A stretch of DNA of 64,000 bases from Flavobacterium sp. CF108 (GCF_900129795.1 NZ_FQWW01000001.1:806001-870000); one strand, 5' to 3'. Counted from the stretch's first letter, positions 15,604 through 24,049 are shown. The notes: generated from the sequence alone by a model not told the origin. A program made the numbers and translations.

Positions 15604-16375
15604 TTTGAGCCTGATTTACAAAGATTTCAGAATTATTTAATCGGGTTTGCAAAAACTGTAAATATACATTTCGTAAACCTTCTGGTGTTTCATCCGCATC
15701 TTCCCACTGAAGCCAGTCTAACGGAATTGTATTTACAATTTCTTCTAAAATTTTCGGTGTTAAAATCGCTTTAAATTCGACGTCGACTTCTTTTAAAAGT
15801 GAAGCTTGCGGTAATAAAACGTGGTCTTTTATCAATGCAAACGGACTTTTGGCATGTTGTTCCCAATTGTTCCAGGAATGATGAAAATACAAACATGCCC
15901 CGTGATCAATCAGCCATAATTCTTTATGCCAGATCAGCATATTGGTGTTTTTGAAAGTTCTGTCTACGTTTGTAATATAAGCATCGAGCCAGACAATCTG
16001 CGAAGCCAATTTTGCATCGACAGTTGTTACAACGGGATCAAAAGTTATGGCTCCTGATAAAAAATGTAATGCCAGATTCAACCCCTGACTTCCCTGCAGT
16101 AAATCCTGAATTTCTTCGTCGGCCTCAGTTCTTCCAAACGCTTCGTCGAGGTTTGCGAATACTAATTCTGGTAATTGTAATTTTAAGGCTTTTGCTATTT
16201 GTCCGCCAACTAATTCGGCTATAAGGGCTTTTACGCCGTGTCCGGCACCACTAAATTTTAATACGTATTTAAAGTCGTCATCGGCTTCTGCCAAAGCGGG
16301 TAAAGACCCGCCTTCGCGCAGCGGCGTTATATAACGCATGACGTTTACCGTTCTGAGATCGAAGTTGTTTTTCAT
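15593..16375 (-). CDS. HipA-like kinase-domain protein
   Basis: A 260-residue protein resembling the isolated kinase core of HipA. The phosphate-anchoring region includes YVLKFSGAGHG (about residues 38-48). The catalytic part has DAYITNVDRTFKNTNML (the D...N..R....N.N pattern, about 131-147), followed by LWLIDHGACLYFHH, the metal-binding 'IDHG' loop. It lacks the N-terminal HipA subdomain, and no HipB-type HTH antitoxin is adjacent. The neighbour is DUF3037, with an 11-nt overlap. It starts at ATG 16373-16375, just downstream of a heptamer array. The substrate is unknown, and whether it is toxic cannot be told from sequence. Confidence 0.78.
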   Translation of the reverse strand: MKNNFDLRTVNVMRYITPLREGGSLPALAEADDDFKYVLKFSGAGHGVKALIAELVGGQIAKALKLQLPELVFANLDEAFGRTEADEEIQDLLQGSQGLNLALHFLSGAITFDPVVTTVDAKLASQIVWLDAYITNVDRTFKNTNMLIWHKELWLIDHGACLYFHHSWNNWEQHAKSPFALIKDHVLLPQASLLKEVDVEFKAILTPKILEEIVNTIPLDWLQWEDADETPEGLRNVYLQFLQTRLNNSEIFVNQAQNAR

Positions 16376-16390
16376 AAATACAAACTTACG

Positions 16391-16430
16391 ATTTTAGATT
16401 TTAGATTTTAGAGGGTAGATTTTAGATTTT
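16391..16430. repeat. heptamer array AGATTTT upstream of the HipA-like gene
   Basis: Tandem AGATTTT units (reverse complement of the AAAATCT repeated upstream of thrC), interrupted by GAGGGT. It lies 16-55 nt upstream of the HipA-like start codon, in its probable 5' untranslated region. Confidence 0.7.
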
Positions 16431-16939
16431 TTTATTGTGGTGAGATTTTTTAACGCAAAGCTCACAAAGGTTTTTCGCAAAGTCCACGAAGGTTTTATTT
16501 GAGGTTGCTTTGCTTTTTAAAGTTCGCAAAGCTTTATTGTCATTTTTGTCATCCTGAGCGAAGTCGAAGGAGCGTAAAGATATTCCTCAAAGTTAATTTG
16601 TTTTATAGCTGTGAGATTTTAACGCAAAGTGTGCAAAGGATTTTTCGCAAAGTTCGCTGAGTTTTTTTTAATCTCGCAAAGACGCAGAGTCGCAAAGTTT
16701 TATTCTCATTTTTGTCATCCTGAGCGAAGTCGAAGGAACGCAAAGATATTCCTCAAAGTTAATTTGTTTGTCGAGCTGCTTGCGTCCCTTCGACTTCGCT
16801 CAGGGTGACAAGCTGAATATATACTCTACAATAAGAACCTTTGCGAACTTTAAAAAGCAAAGCAACTTAAAAACTTAGCGCACTTTGCGAAAAACCTTTG
16901 CGTACTTTGCGTTAAAAATACTCCCTACAAACTTTGCTC
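16431..16939. repeat. 509-bp composite repeat with inverted ends and internal direct repeats
   Basis: No gene is visible. The outer parts are inverted: TTGCTTTGCTTTTTAAAGTT near 16504 against AACTTTAAAAAGCAAAGCAA near 16855, and AACGCAAAG near 16452 against CTTTGCGTT near 16905. Inside, a segment of about 62 bp is repeated directly at 16541-16602 and 16707-16768. Both copies contain GTCATCCTGAGCGAAGTCGA, and an inverted partner (TCGACTTCGCTCAGGGTGAC) lies near 16790-16810. It separates the HipA-like gene from nnrD, which is transcribed toward the left on the same strand. Confidence 0.75.
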
Positions 16940-17788
16940 TTAAACGTCTAAACTCAAAAATGCTTTCCCTAAATTCTTAATTATATCTGAGGCTATAAAA
17001 GATTCATAACCTGTTTTTGGTAAAGCGATATCTGCGGTTAGTCCGTGAAGATAGACTCCGAATTTTGAAGCATATTTTGGTTCATAGCCTTGTGCGAGAA
17101 GACTTGTGAGGATTCCGGTTAAGGTGTCGCCGCTCCCTGCGGTTGCCAAGGCTGCGTTTCCGGTTGTGTTTTCGTAGACAGAATTTCTATTTATAGTAAA
17201 TGTTGGTGCGCCTTTCATGACTACGATAACTTTATATTTTTCTGAAAAGGCGATTGTTTTTTGAAATTTTTCAGATTCTGAATTCCATTTTCCAATCAAG
17301 CGTTCTAATTCTTTTGGATGAGGTGTCAGAATAGTATCTTCGGGAACCAATTCCAGCCAGGATAAATTTTCAGAAATAATATTTAAGGCATCGGCATCTA
17401 AAACTAAAGGCGCTTTGTTGATTCTTAAAAATTCAAATAAGGCTTTTTGTGTTCCGAGTTCCTTTCCTATTCCGGGTCCAATTCCAACTGCTTGCGGAAT
17501 CAATGGCAAATGAATATTAGTAATAAAATTGGTGTTTTCGTCGGTAACGGTCATTACTTCGGGAATGGAGGTTTGCAGGATTTGATAACCGCATTTTGGT
17601 ATAAAAGTCGTTACAAGTCCACAGCCGGATTTTAAGCATGCTTTTGAGGCTAAAACGCCTGCTCCTATTTTTCCGTAACTTCCGGCGATAATGACAGCGT
17701 GACCCTGAATTCCTTTGTGTGTATGGGGATTTACGGGTTTGTATATTTTTAAGATTTCTTCTTTTGTGATTAAATATGGAGATTTCAT
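16940..17788 (-). CDS. nnrD: ADP/ATP-dependent NAD(P)H-hydrate dehydratase
   Basis: Repairs damaged NAD(P)HX by dehydration coupled to nucleotide hydrolysis; ribokinase-like fold. The signatures are [20 protein letters not shown] near the N-terminus, DADALNI (about 130), [11 protein letters not shown] and the phosphate-binding [16 protein letters not shown] (about 215-230). The protein is about 282 aa from the ATG at 17786-17788 ([11 protein letters not shown]). An in-frame upstream start exists at 17824 but adds a lysine-rich segment encoded partly by a repeat, so I prefer the shorter form. The NnrE epimerase domain, often fused, is absent. Confidence 0.9.
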   Translation of the reverse strand: MKSPYLITKEEILKIYKPVNPHTHKGIQGHAVIIAGSYGKIGAGVLASKACLKSGCGLVTTFIPKCGYQILQTSIPEVMTVTDENTNFITNIHLPLIPQAVGIGPGIGKELGTQKALFEFLRINKAPLVLDADALNIISENLSWLELVPEDTILTPHPKELERLIGKWNSESEKFQKTIAFSEKYKVIVVMKGAPTFTINRNSVYENTTGNAALATAGSGDTLTGILTSLLAQGYEPKYASKFGVYLHGLTADIALPKTGYESFIASDIIKNLGKAFLSLDV

Positions 17789-17818
17789 TTGATGGCTTTT
17801 GTTGGTGCATTTATTTTT

Positions 17819-17905
17819 AAACACATAGAATCATAGCTTTTCTTTGTGGGTAAAGGCGTTTCACTTGTTTCAACAAACATAGCTGATTGTGAAAACGTGA
17901 CTTTA
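17819..17905. repeat. dispersed 'ACACATAGAA...CACTTGTTT' repeat
   Basis: AAACACATAGAATCATAG followed by GGCGTTTCACTTGTTT and CAACAAACATAG. The same order of words occurs at 36451-36520, so this is a second copy of one element. It is not coding. Confidence 0.6.
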
Positions 17906-17984
17906 TAAAAGATGATTCTTTGATGTTTATTATGATTAAAGTTACATAAAAAATCGAAAACACGAATTGTTTATTGTTTCCCTT

Positions 17985-18066
17985 AAGTCCTAGCCCTGAT
18001 AGAAGCGACATCCTTTTGCTTTTTTCTTTAAAAAGCAAAAGATATAGCGGATAGCAGGAAATTGCT
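17985..18066 (+). ncRNA. candidate structured repeat RNA upstream of gcvT
   Basis: The central hairpin CTTTTGCTTTTT / AAAAAGCAAAAG is enclosed by CCTAGCCCTGATAGAAGCG and ATATAGCGGATAGCAGGAA, which pair partly (CCTG/CAGG, TA/TA, GC/GC). The pattern 'AGCCCTGATAG-AGCG-CATCC ... GATA-AGCGGA-AGCAGGA' recalls intergenic elements I associate with Bacteroidota genomes, possibly the Flavo-1 RNA motif; that name is from memory and unverified. It ends 55 bp before the gcvT -7 element, so it is not part of the gcvT leader. Confidence 0.35.
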
Positions 18067-18120
18067 CCTAATTATTGCGAAATTTATAATTTAAGGCATT
18101 CAAATTAGATATTTTTTGAA

Positions 18121-18128
18121 TAGATTTG
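18121..18128 (+). promoter_or_regulatory. -7 element of gcvT
   Basis: TAGATTTG matches TAnnTTTG and lies 25 nt before the gcvT ATG. Confidence 0.5.
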
Positions 18129-18153
18129 CAGAACAATTTTATAAAACAACACA

Positions 18154-19236
18154 ATGAAAAATACTGCGCTTACGCACATACATGAGAGTTTGGGAGCGAA
18201 AATGCTGCCTTTTGCGGGTTACAACATGCCTATTACATACGAAGGTGTAAATGCTGAACATGAAACGGTTCGTAATAGTGTGGGCGTTTTTGACGTTTCG
18301 CATATGGGTGAATTTTTGTTAACAGGACCAAACGCTTTGGCTTTGATTCAAAAAGTAACTTCAAATGATGCTTCGACTTTAACTATTGGAAGAGCGCAAT
18401 ATTCTTGCCTTCCAAATAATGAAGGCGGAATTGTAGACGATTTGATTGTTTATAAAATGAAAGAAGAAGAATATTTACTTGTTGTAAATGCTTCGAATAT
18501 TGAAAAAGACTGGAACTGGATTTCATCTTACAATGATTTGGGAGTTGAAATGAAAAACCTTTCTGATGATTATTCATTATTGGCAATTCAGGGGCCAAAA
18601 GCGGTTGAGGCTATGCAGGCTTTATCGTCTATAGATTTATCTGCAATTGCTTATTACCATTTTGAAGTAGCAGATTTTGCTGGTTTTAATGATGTAATTA
18701 TTTCTGCAACAGGTTACACTGGTTCGGGAGGATTTGAAATTTACTGCAAAAATGCTGATGCTGAAGCTATTTGGAACAAAGTTTTTGAAGCTGGTGCAGC
18801 TTTCGGAATTAAACCTATTGGTCTTGCAGCGCGTGATACTTTACGTCTTGAAATGGGATTCTGTCTTTACGGAAATGATATAAATGATACTACTTCTCCG
18901 CTTGAAGCTGGTTTAGGATGGATCACAAAATTCACTAAGGATTTCACTAATTCTGAAGCGCTTAAAAAGCAAAAAGAAGCTGGTGTTACCAGAAAATTAG
19001 TTGCTTTTGAAATGCAGGAACGTGCGGTGCCAAGACATGATTATGAGATTGTAGATGGTTCTGGAACTGTAATTGGAATTGTAACTTCTGGAACAATGTC
19101 TCCCTCTATGAATAAAGGAATTGGTTTAGGATATGTTACGGTTTCAAACAGTGCTGTTGATAGTGATATTTTTATTAGAATTAGAAAAAATGATGTTCCT
19201 GCTAAAGTGGTAAAATTGCCTTTTTACAAGAAATAA
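18154..19236 (+). CDS. gcvT: glycine cleavage system T protein (aminomethyltransferase)
   Basis: Transfers the methylene group from the H-protein-bound aminomethyl intermediate to tetrahydrofolate, releasing ammonia. At 360 residues it has the standard length. Motifs seen are [30 protein letters not shown] near the N-terminus, [14 protein letters not shown] (about 187-200) and [20 protein letters not shown] (about 225-244), which form the folate-binding region. Other gcv genes are not in the window, as is usual for Flavobacteriia. A strong terminator follows. Confidence 0.95.
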   Translation: MKNTALTHIHESLGAKMLPFAGYNMPITYEGVNAEHETVRNSVGVFDVSHMGEFLLTGPNALALIQKVTSNDASTLTIGRAQYSCLPNNEGGIVDDLIVYKMKEEEYLLVVNASNIEKDWNWISSYNDLGVEMKNLSDDYSLLAIQGPKAVEAMQALSSIDLSAIAYYHFEVADFAGFNDVIISATGYTGSGGFEIYCKNADAEAIWNKVFEAGAAFGIKPIGLAARDTLRLEMGFCLYGNDINDTTSPLEAGLGWITKFTKDFTNSEALKKQKEAGVTRKLVAFEMQERAVPRHDYEIVDGSGTVIGIVTSGTMSPSMNKGIGLGYVTVSNSAVDSDIFIRIRKNDVPAKVVKLPFYKK

Positions 19237-19258
19237 TTAAAGTTATAAATATTGTAAG

Positions 19259-19290
19259 ATGCATTACTGTAATGGTAATGCATTTTTTTT
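19259..19290 (+). terminator. gcvT terminator
   Basis: ATGCATTAC (19259-19267) pairs with GTAATGCAT (19275-19283), followed by eight T. Confidence 0.88.
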
Positions 19291-19443
19291 GCCGCAGATT
19301 AAATAATTGCAGGGATTAATCCTTTAAAATCATTTAATCTGCGGTATTTTATTTCTTATTTATATGTAAGATTTTTTAGAAAAAATGTAAACCGTTTTCG
19401 AAAAATTACCGTAACTTTAATATAGAATGTTGAGATTTCACCT

Positions 19444-21474
19444 ATGAACAAATTTTTGTCGTCATTTTTACTGTTTACCTCTTTCCTATTTAGTCAAAAT
19501 AGCGCCGAGACATGCCAAATTCTCAACAAAATAAATGCTGTTATTCAAACAGAACATCTGCGTCCAAAACCTGTTGATGATAGTTTATCTGTTTTTGTTT
19601 TTGATAATCTTATAAATGAATTAGATCCTTCGCGTAATATCTTCTTTAAGAGTGAATACGATCAACTGGCTGCAGAATATCGTTTAAATCTTGACGACTT
19701 AATTTTAAGCAACGATTGTACTTTTTTGACTGATATTACGGCCAAATATATTAACGGATTGATAAGAACTAAAGAGGTTCTTGAAAAAATTCAGACGACT
19801 GCATTTGATTACACCAAGAAAGATACAATTCGATTCTACAAAAAGTCGTTTCCTTTTTATTTAAAGAAAGAAGATTTAGAAAAAGTATGGCGTAAAAAAC
19901 TGCGTTATCAAATTCTGGACGATATTGCTGAAACCAGTGACAACCTGGATTCTATAAAAACTAATTTTTCTTCTATCGAAGCTAAATCCAGAAAATTGAT
20001 TGTGTCGAATGAAATTTGCCGCATCAGCACACTTTTAGAAACGAAAACGAAACAAGACGAGAACCTTTATAATTTCTTCTGCACTTATTTTGATCCGCAT
20101 ACGGCTTATTTTAGCGACGATTCTAAATCGAGTTTTGTGGCTTCCTTATCAAAAGAGCATTTGTCATTGGGAATGACGGTGAATTTGAATGAAAAAAATG
20201 AAATTATTGTTCATGAAATAGATCCAAATGGTCCGGCGTATCAAACTGGGCAGATTAAAAAGGGCGATCAGATCATTTCGGTTTCCAATCATAAAGAGAC
20301 ACTACAGGTTTCCTGTTCTTCGTTAGAATCAATTTCTTCAATGATTTTATCTGAAGCGAATAAAACTCTTACGCTTACGCTGAAAAGAAACTCCGGCAAA
20401 AATTTTGACGTTTACATCGAAAAACAAGTCATGAAAGACGAAGAAAATTCGGTTTTCAGTTTTATAATTGGCAAGGAAAGTAAAATTGGCTATATAAAAA
20501 TTCCGAGTTTTTATGCTGATTTAGATGGAAACAGCAGAAAAGGCTGTGCCGATGATGTGGCCAGAGAAGTTATTAAACTTGAAAGAGATAATATTAAAGG
20601 TTTAGTTATTGATTTGATCGATAATGGCGGAGGTTCGATGGAAGAAGCCATAAAACTGGCGGGAATGTTTATTGATTACGGCCCAATTTCGGTTGTTATT
20701 GATCACACAAAAGAAAAATCGGTTATAAATGATCCTTACAAAGGCATGATTTACAGAGGCCCAATTGTGATTTTGGTGAATAGCAATACGGCTTCTGCAA
20801 GTGAATTTTTCTCTTCGATTATGCAGGATTACAATCGTGCGCTTTTGTTAGGAAGCAATACGCTTGGAAAAGCTACCATGCAGACGATTCTTTCGCTTGA
20901 CGAAAATAAAAATACTGATTTCCTAAAAATTACAATCAATAAATTCTACAGGGTTACGGGAAAAAGCCATCAATATATTGGTGTTACGCCAGATGTTGTT
21001 CTTCCTGAATTTTATGAAGATGTTTATCAAAAAGAAAGTGATTTTCCTACTGCTATGAAAAATGACAGTATTGAACCATTCTTAAAATTCAGACCGTATG
21101 TAAAACGTGCATTAATTGATAAATTGGCCAAAAACAGTTCTTTAAGATTGTCCGATAATTTTTATTTTAATGATATTAAAAAGATCAATCTAAAAATAGA
21201 TCAATTGGTCAATACGCCAAAAGCAGAGATTCCGATGACTTTGGATGCGGTTTTTAAACAAAAGAAAATCGTAAATTCCCTTTGGACAGAGATCAATACT
21301 TTTAATGACGAAAATAATCCGCTGGATGTTTACAATTCTTCTGTAAATCAGTTTTTATTAGGCGCTTATCCTAATGACAAAACGATTAATCAATACCAAA
21401 TGGATAATTTAAAAACAAATCCATACCTGAACGAAGCGGTGAATATTATCAATGACTTCAATTTTTCAAAATAA
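19444..21474 (+). CDS. S41-family C-terminal processing (tail-specific) protease
   Basis: A 676-residue periplasmic protease of the Tsp/Prc type, expected to degrade or process proteins from their C-termini. An N-terminal signal peptide (FLSSFLLFTSFLFSQNSA) is followed by a helical N-domain. A PDZ domain spans about residues 235-320 (GMTVNLNEKNEIIVHEIDPN, GDQIISVS). The peptidase core has DLIDNGGGSMEEAIKLAG (about 394-411), the catalytic serine in SNTASASEFFSS (about 454-465) and the lysine in NTLGKATMQT (about 481). Ser and Lys are both present, so it should be active. It is monocistronic, and a dispersed repeat follows. Confidence 0.9.
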   Translation: MNKFLSSFLLFTSFLFSQNSAETCQILNKINAVIQTEHLRPKPVDDSLSVFVFDNLINELDPSRNIFFKSEYDQLAAEYRLNLDDLILSNDCTFLTDITAKYINGLIRTKEVLEKIQTTAFDYTKKDTIRFYKKSFPFYLKKEDLEKVWRKKLRYQILDDIAETSDNLDSIKTNFSSIEAKSRKLIVSNEICRISTLLETKTKQDENLYNFFCTYFDPHTAYFSDDSKSSFVASLSKEHLSLGMTVNLNEKNEIIVHEIDPNGPAYQTGQIKKGDQIISVSNHKETLQVSCSSLESISSMILSEANKTLTLTLKRNSGKNFDVYIEKQVMKDEENSVFSFIIGKESKIGYIKIPSFYADLDGNSRKGCADDVAREVIKLERDNIKGLVIDLIDNGGGSMEEAIKLAGMFIDYGPISVVIDHTKEKSVINDPYKGMIYRGPIVILVNSNTASASEFFSSIMQDYNRALLLGSNTLGKATMQTILSLDENKNTDFLKITINKFYRVTGKSHQYIGVTPDVVLPEFYEDVYQKESDFPTAMKNDSIEPFLKFRPYVKRALIDKLAKNSSLRLSDNFYFNDIKKINLKIDQLVNTPKAEIPMTLDAVFKQKKIVNSLWTEINTFNDENNPLDVYNSSVNQFLLGAYPNDKTINQYQMDNLKTNPYLNEAVNIINDFNFSK

Positions 21475-21590
21475 GGATTTTTGTTTCAAGTTTTTTTTGT
21501 TTCAAGTTTCAAGTTAACCGCAAAGTGCGCAAAGTTGTACCAACTTGAAACATGAAACTTAAAACTTGAAACAAAATAGCGATTTTGATT

Positions 21591-21621
21591 TTGGATAAAT
21601 AAGGAATAACCTTTATTTTTG
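21591..21621 (+). promoter_or_regulatory. promoter of yebC
   Basis: TTG at 21591-21593 and TATTTTTG at 21614-21621, 20 nt apart, fit the Bacteroidota promoter well. The yebC ATG follows 23 nt later. Confidence 0.65.
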
Positions 21622-21644
21622 CATCACAAAACTAAAAATTAGAA

Positions 21645-22358
21645 ATGGGAAGAGCGTTCGAATTTAGAAAAGGAAGAAAAATGAAACGTTGGTCTGCAAT
21701 GGCCAAAACATTTACCAGAATTGGTAAAGACATCGTTATGGCTGTTAAAGAAGGCGGTCCTAACCCTGACGCCAATTCTAGATTAAGAGCTGTTATACAA
21801 AACGCAAAAGCGGCCAACATGCCAAAAGACAATGTTGAGCGCGCGATTAAAAATGCCAGCAATAAAGATACTGCCAACTATAAAGAAATTTTATTTGAAG
21901 GATATGCTCCTCACGGAATTGCGATTTTGATTGAAACTGCATCTGACAATAATAACAGAACGGTAGCAAACATTAGAAGTTATTTCAATAAATGCAACGG
22001 TACAATGGGAACTCAGGGTTCTGTTGAGTTTATGTTTGATCATACTTGTAATTTCAGAATTGCAAATAATGGTCTTGATGCTGAGGAATTAGAACTTGAA
22101 TTAATTGATTTTGGTGCCGAGGAAGTTTTTGAAGACGAAGACGGAATCTTAATCTATGCTCCTTTTGGAAGTTTTGGTGCTTTACAAAAAGAATTAGAAA
22201 ACAGAGGTTTAGAAATTTTATCTTCTGGCTTTGAGCGTATTCCTCAAATTACAAAAGAATTAACTGAGGCTCAAATCGCTGACGTTGAAAAACTAATCGA
22301 AAAAATTGAAGAGGATGATGACGTAATGAACGTTTATCATACCATGAAAGAAGAATAA
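21645..22358 (+). CDS. yebC: YebC/PmpR-TACO1 family protein
   Basis: A 237-residue protein of the three-domain YebC family. It was long annotated as a transcription regulator; members are now also linked to translation of proline-rich stretches. The opening GRAFEFRKGRKMKRWSAMAK and the segments GGPNPDANSRLRAVIQNAKAANMPKDNVERAI and GYAPHGIAILIE are near-invariant in the family. The C-terminus is acidic (EKIEEDDDVMNVYHTMKEE). It is monocistronic, with a promoter just upstream and a terminator just after. Confidence 0.95.
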   Translation: MGRAFEFRKGRKMKRWSAMAKTFTRIGKDIVMAVKEGGPNPDANSRLRAVIQNAKAANMPKDNVERAIKNASNKDTANYKEILFEGYAPHGIAILIETASDNNNRTVANIRSYFNKCNGTMGTQGSVEFMFDHTCNFRIANNGLDAEELELELIDFGAEEVFEDEDGILIYAPFGSFGALQKELENRGLEILSSGFERIPQITKELTEAQIADVEKLIEKIEEDDDVMNVYHTMKEE

Positions 22359-22383
22359 TATTTTTCTTTTTAATAAAAATTTT

Positions 22384-22411
22384 AAAAGCTCTGAATTTTC
22401 AGGGCTTTTTT
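22384..22411 (+). terminator. yebC terminator
   Basis: AAAAGCTCTGAA pairs with TTTTCAGGGCTTTT with one G-T pair, then a T-run. Confidence 0.8.
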
Positions 22412-22516
22412 GTTTTTGTTAAAATTGATACAGAAGAAAGCAAAATATTATAAAAAGTAAAATAAACTATTATATTTGTCGCAATCAGATCATAATTCCT
22501 TTAAACAAAAACAAAT

Positions 22517-22594
22517 ATGCAAACATCAAAATACACAAGATTTGCCGTAATTATTCTAGTAATCTTATTTGTAGTGCTTAGTGTAATAAGCTAA
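22517..22594 (+). CDS. putative 25-residue membrane peptide
   Basis: ATG 22517 to TAA 22594. It encodes five hydrophilic residues with two lysines, then a hydrophobic segment of about 17 residues (FAVIILVILFVVLSVIS), i.e. one membrane helix. An A-rich tract (TTAAACAAAAACAAAT) precedes the start, as for other local genes, and a hairpin terminator originally followed immediately (now split by the IS). Function is unknown. It may be a genuine small gene or chance. Confidence 0.45.
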   Translation: MQTSKYTRFAVIILVILFVVLSVIS

Positions 22595-22599
22595 TAAAA

Positions 22600-22617
22600 A
22601 AGAAAGCCTTCTGAATT
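22600..22617 (+). terminator. left half of terminator split by IS insertion
   Basis: AAGAAAGCCTTCTGAATT up to the insertion point. Its partner (TTTGAAGGCTTTC) lies at 24050-24062 beyond the IS. Joined, they give a 9-bp stem (AAAGCCTTC/GAAGGCTTT) with a short loop and flanking A and T runs. Confidence 0.75.
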
Positions 22618-22651
22618 TAGACTGCACCCAAAATTTTAGACAAATTTATAA

Positions 22652-23461
22652 TTAAGTTTGGTAATAATGAGTTCGATATTGTATCGGGCTCATTTTGTTT
22701 AAATTTGATTTAATTCTTTCGTTATTGTAATAGATTATATATCTATTAATTTCTTTTTTTAATTGTTCTATTGATTTGAATTTTTGGGTATAAAACATTT
22801 CAGATTTTAATATTCCAAAGAAGTTTTCAATAATTGCATTATCTAGGCAGTTTCCTTTTCTTGACATGCTTTGTTTGATTCCTTTTTGTTTTAATAAATG
22901 CTGGTAATGGCTCATCTGGTACTGCCAGCCCTGGTCAGAATGAAGTATTAAATTTGTATTATCCGGTATTTTTCTAAAGGCTTTTTTCAGCATCATAACT
23001 ACTTGATTGAACACTGGTCTTTCTGTGAGTTCATAGCTGATTATTACCCCGTTAAACAAGTCAATTACTGGTGATAAATATAATTTGTTTCCCCCTACGC
23101 TGAACTCTGTGATATCGGTTGCCCATTTTTGATTTGGAGCTTGTGCTTTAAAATTTCGCTCTAATATATTTGGAGCTATTTTACCATTTTCACCTTTATA
23201 AGATTTATACTTTTTTATTCTAATAATACTTTTCAGTCCTAATAGATTCATTAATCTGAGAACTGTTTTATGATTGATAAGCAATCCTCTGTTTTGCAGT
23301 TCATCGGTTATCCTTCTATAGCCATAACGCCCTTTATGCTTTTGATAAATGACTTTAATCAGTTCTTTAGTTTCTTTATATTTATCAGGTGATTTACTTT
23401 GTTTTTGATGATAATAAAAACTGCTGCGCGCCATATTTGCTAGGTTCAGAAGTAATTCCAA
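22652..23461 (-). CDS. IS3-family transposase OrfB (integrase catalytic domain)
   Basis: Supplies the DDE catalytic core for transposition. From the first Met it is 269 residues, with an N-terminal HTH_21 segment (KGRYGYRRITDELQNRGLLINHKTVLRLMN) and an rve core. The likely acidic triad is Asp in WATDITEFSV, Asp in HSDQGWQYQ and Glu in NAIIENFFGILKSE. The frame is open upstream of this Met through the end of orfA. Translation probably arises mainly as an OrfAB fusion by -1 frameshifting at 23527-23533, as in other IS3 elements. No stop or deletion is visible, so it should be functional. Confidence 0.93.
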   Translation of the reverse strand: MELLLNLANMARSSFYYHQKQSKSPDKYKETKELIKVIYQKHKGRYGYRRITDELQNRGLLINHKTVLRLMNLLGLKSIIRIKKYKSYKGENGKIAPNILERNFKAQAPNQKWATDITEFSVGGNKLYLSPVIDLFNGVIISYELTERPVFNQVVMMLKKAFRKIPDNTNLILHSDQGWQYQMSHYQHLLKQKGIKQSMSRKGNCLDNAIIENFFGILKSEMFYTQKFKSIEQLKKEINRYIIYYNNERIKSNLNKMSPIQYRTHYYQT

Positions 23462-23484
23462 ACCAAATTTATGCCTTAATTCGT

Positions 23485-24003
23485 TTATGGCTTTGGATTT
23501 TTCCTGGCTTGAATTAAGGCTTGAAGCTTTTTTAGCAATTCATTCTCACAGCGAAGTTTTTCATTCTCTTTTAGTAGTTCCTGCTCTCTTGTCAAGGGCT
23601 TGTCTGATTTGCGTTTTTTGCCTCTATTATCACTCATCGATATGGGTCTGCCTCTTTGTTTTGGTTTTAATCCTGTTAGTCCAAAGTTAGCAAAATCTTT
23701 TTTCCATTTTAAAATCATGGAAATATTGGGAATATTAAATCGTATGCCAGCCTGCATCAAGGAAAGGAATTCCGTTTCTATGCTTTTGAGTACTTTTAAC
23801 TTAAATTCGGCTGAATAGCTTTGATTAATTCGTGGCAATAACCCAATTTTACCATATGTCTTATAAAAACTGACCCACTTACGAATATTCCATCTTGAAG
23901 TCTGCTTCAATTTTGAAACATGTTCAGATGAATAATGCTTATTTAAAACCAATTCTACACATTCTAATTTAAATGCATAGTCATACTTTGTTTTTCTTTC
24001 CAT
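23485..24003 (-). CDS. IS3-family transposase OrfA (DNA-binding)
   Basis: A 172-residue protein with two helix-turn-helix segments (about residues 10-50 and 65-110, the latter including AGIRFNIPNISMILKWKKDF). Charged coiled-coil residues follow (QELLKENEKLRCENELLKKL), typical of IS150-type OrfA. It binds the IS ends. It starts at ATG 24001-24003. An inverted pair, TGCCCCAAA/TTTGGGGCA (24010-24040), lies just upstream and could hide the ribosome-binding region in readthrough transcripts. Confidence 0.92.
   Translation of the reverse strand: MERKTKYDYAFKLECVELVLNKHYSSEHVSKLKQTSRWNIRKWVSFYKTYGKIGLLPRINQSYSAEFKLKVLKSIETEFLSLMQAGIRFNIPNISMILKWKKDFANFGLTGLKPKQRGRPISMSDNRGKKRKSDKPLTREQELLKENEKLRCENELLKKLQALIQARKNPKP
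23527..23533 (-). other. A6G slippery heptamer for -1 frameshifting in the IS
   Basis: On the minus strand this is AAAAAAG, within codons CTA AAA AAG near the orfA 3' end. After a -1 slip the frame continues as KASSLNSSQEKSKAINELRH without a stop into OrfB. This motif is the standard site in IS3-family elements. Confidence 0.8.
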
Positions 24004-24049
24004 AAAAAATGCCCCAAATAGTGTCTAACTTTTTGGGGCATGTTCAATT

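Larger units (their letters stand above)
22618..24046 (-). mobile_element. IS3-family insertion sequence (about 1.43 kb), apparently intact
   Basis: It carries two overlapping-frame transposase genes on the minus strand. The ends are related inverted repeats: left TAGACTGCACCCAAAATTTT then AGACA; right, read inward, TGAACATGCCCCAAAAAGTT then AGACA. ATT flanks both sides (22615-22617 and 24047-24049), fitting the 3-bp duplication usual for IS3; a 4-bp AATT duplication is the alternative. Removing the element and one ATT restores a perfect terminator hairpin, which confirms the boundaries to within one base. Intact reading frames suggest recent insertion. Confidence 0.88.

Noticed and set aside
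15589..16224. Plus-strand frames opposite the HipA-like and DUF3037 genes
   Set aside because: They are shadows of well-supported minus-strand genes with family motifs.
17817..18038. 73-codon minus-strand frame upstream of nnrD
   Set aside because: Lies over dispersed repeat DNA and part of the structured element, with no recognisable protein features.
17985..18153. Glycine riboswitch upstream of gcvT
   Set aside because: No glycine-aptamer features were seen, and the only structured element lies upstream of the apparent promoter.
22652..24003. Transposase broken by frameshift (pseudogene)
   Set aside because: Two frames with an A6G slippery site are the standard IS3 organisation; no internal stops or deletions are seen.
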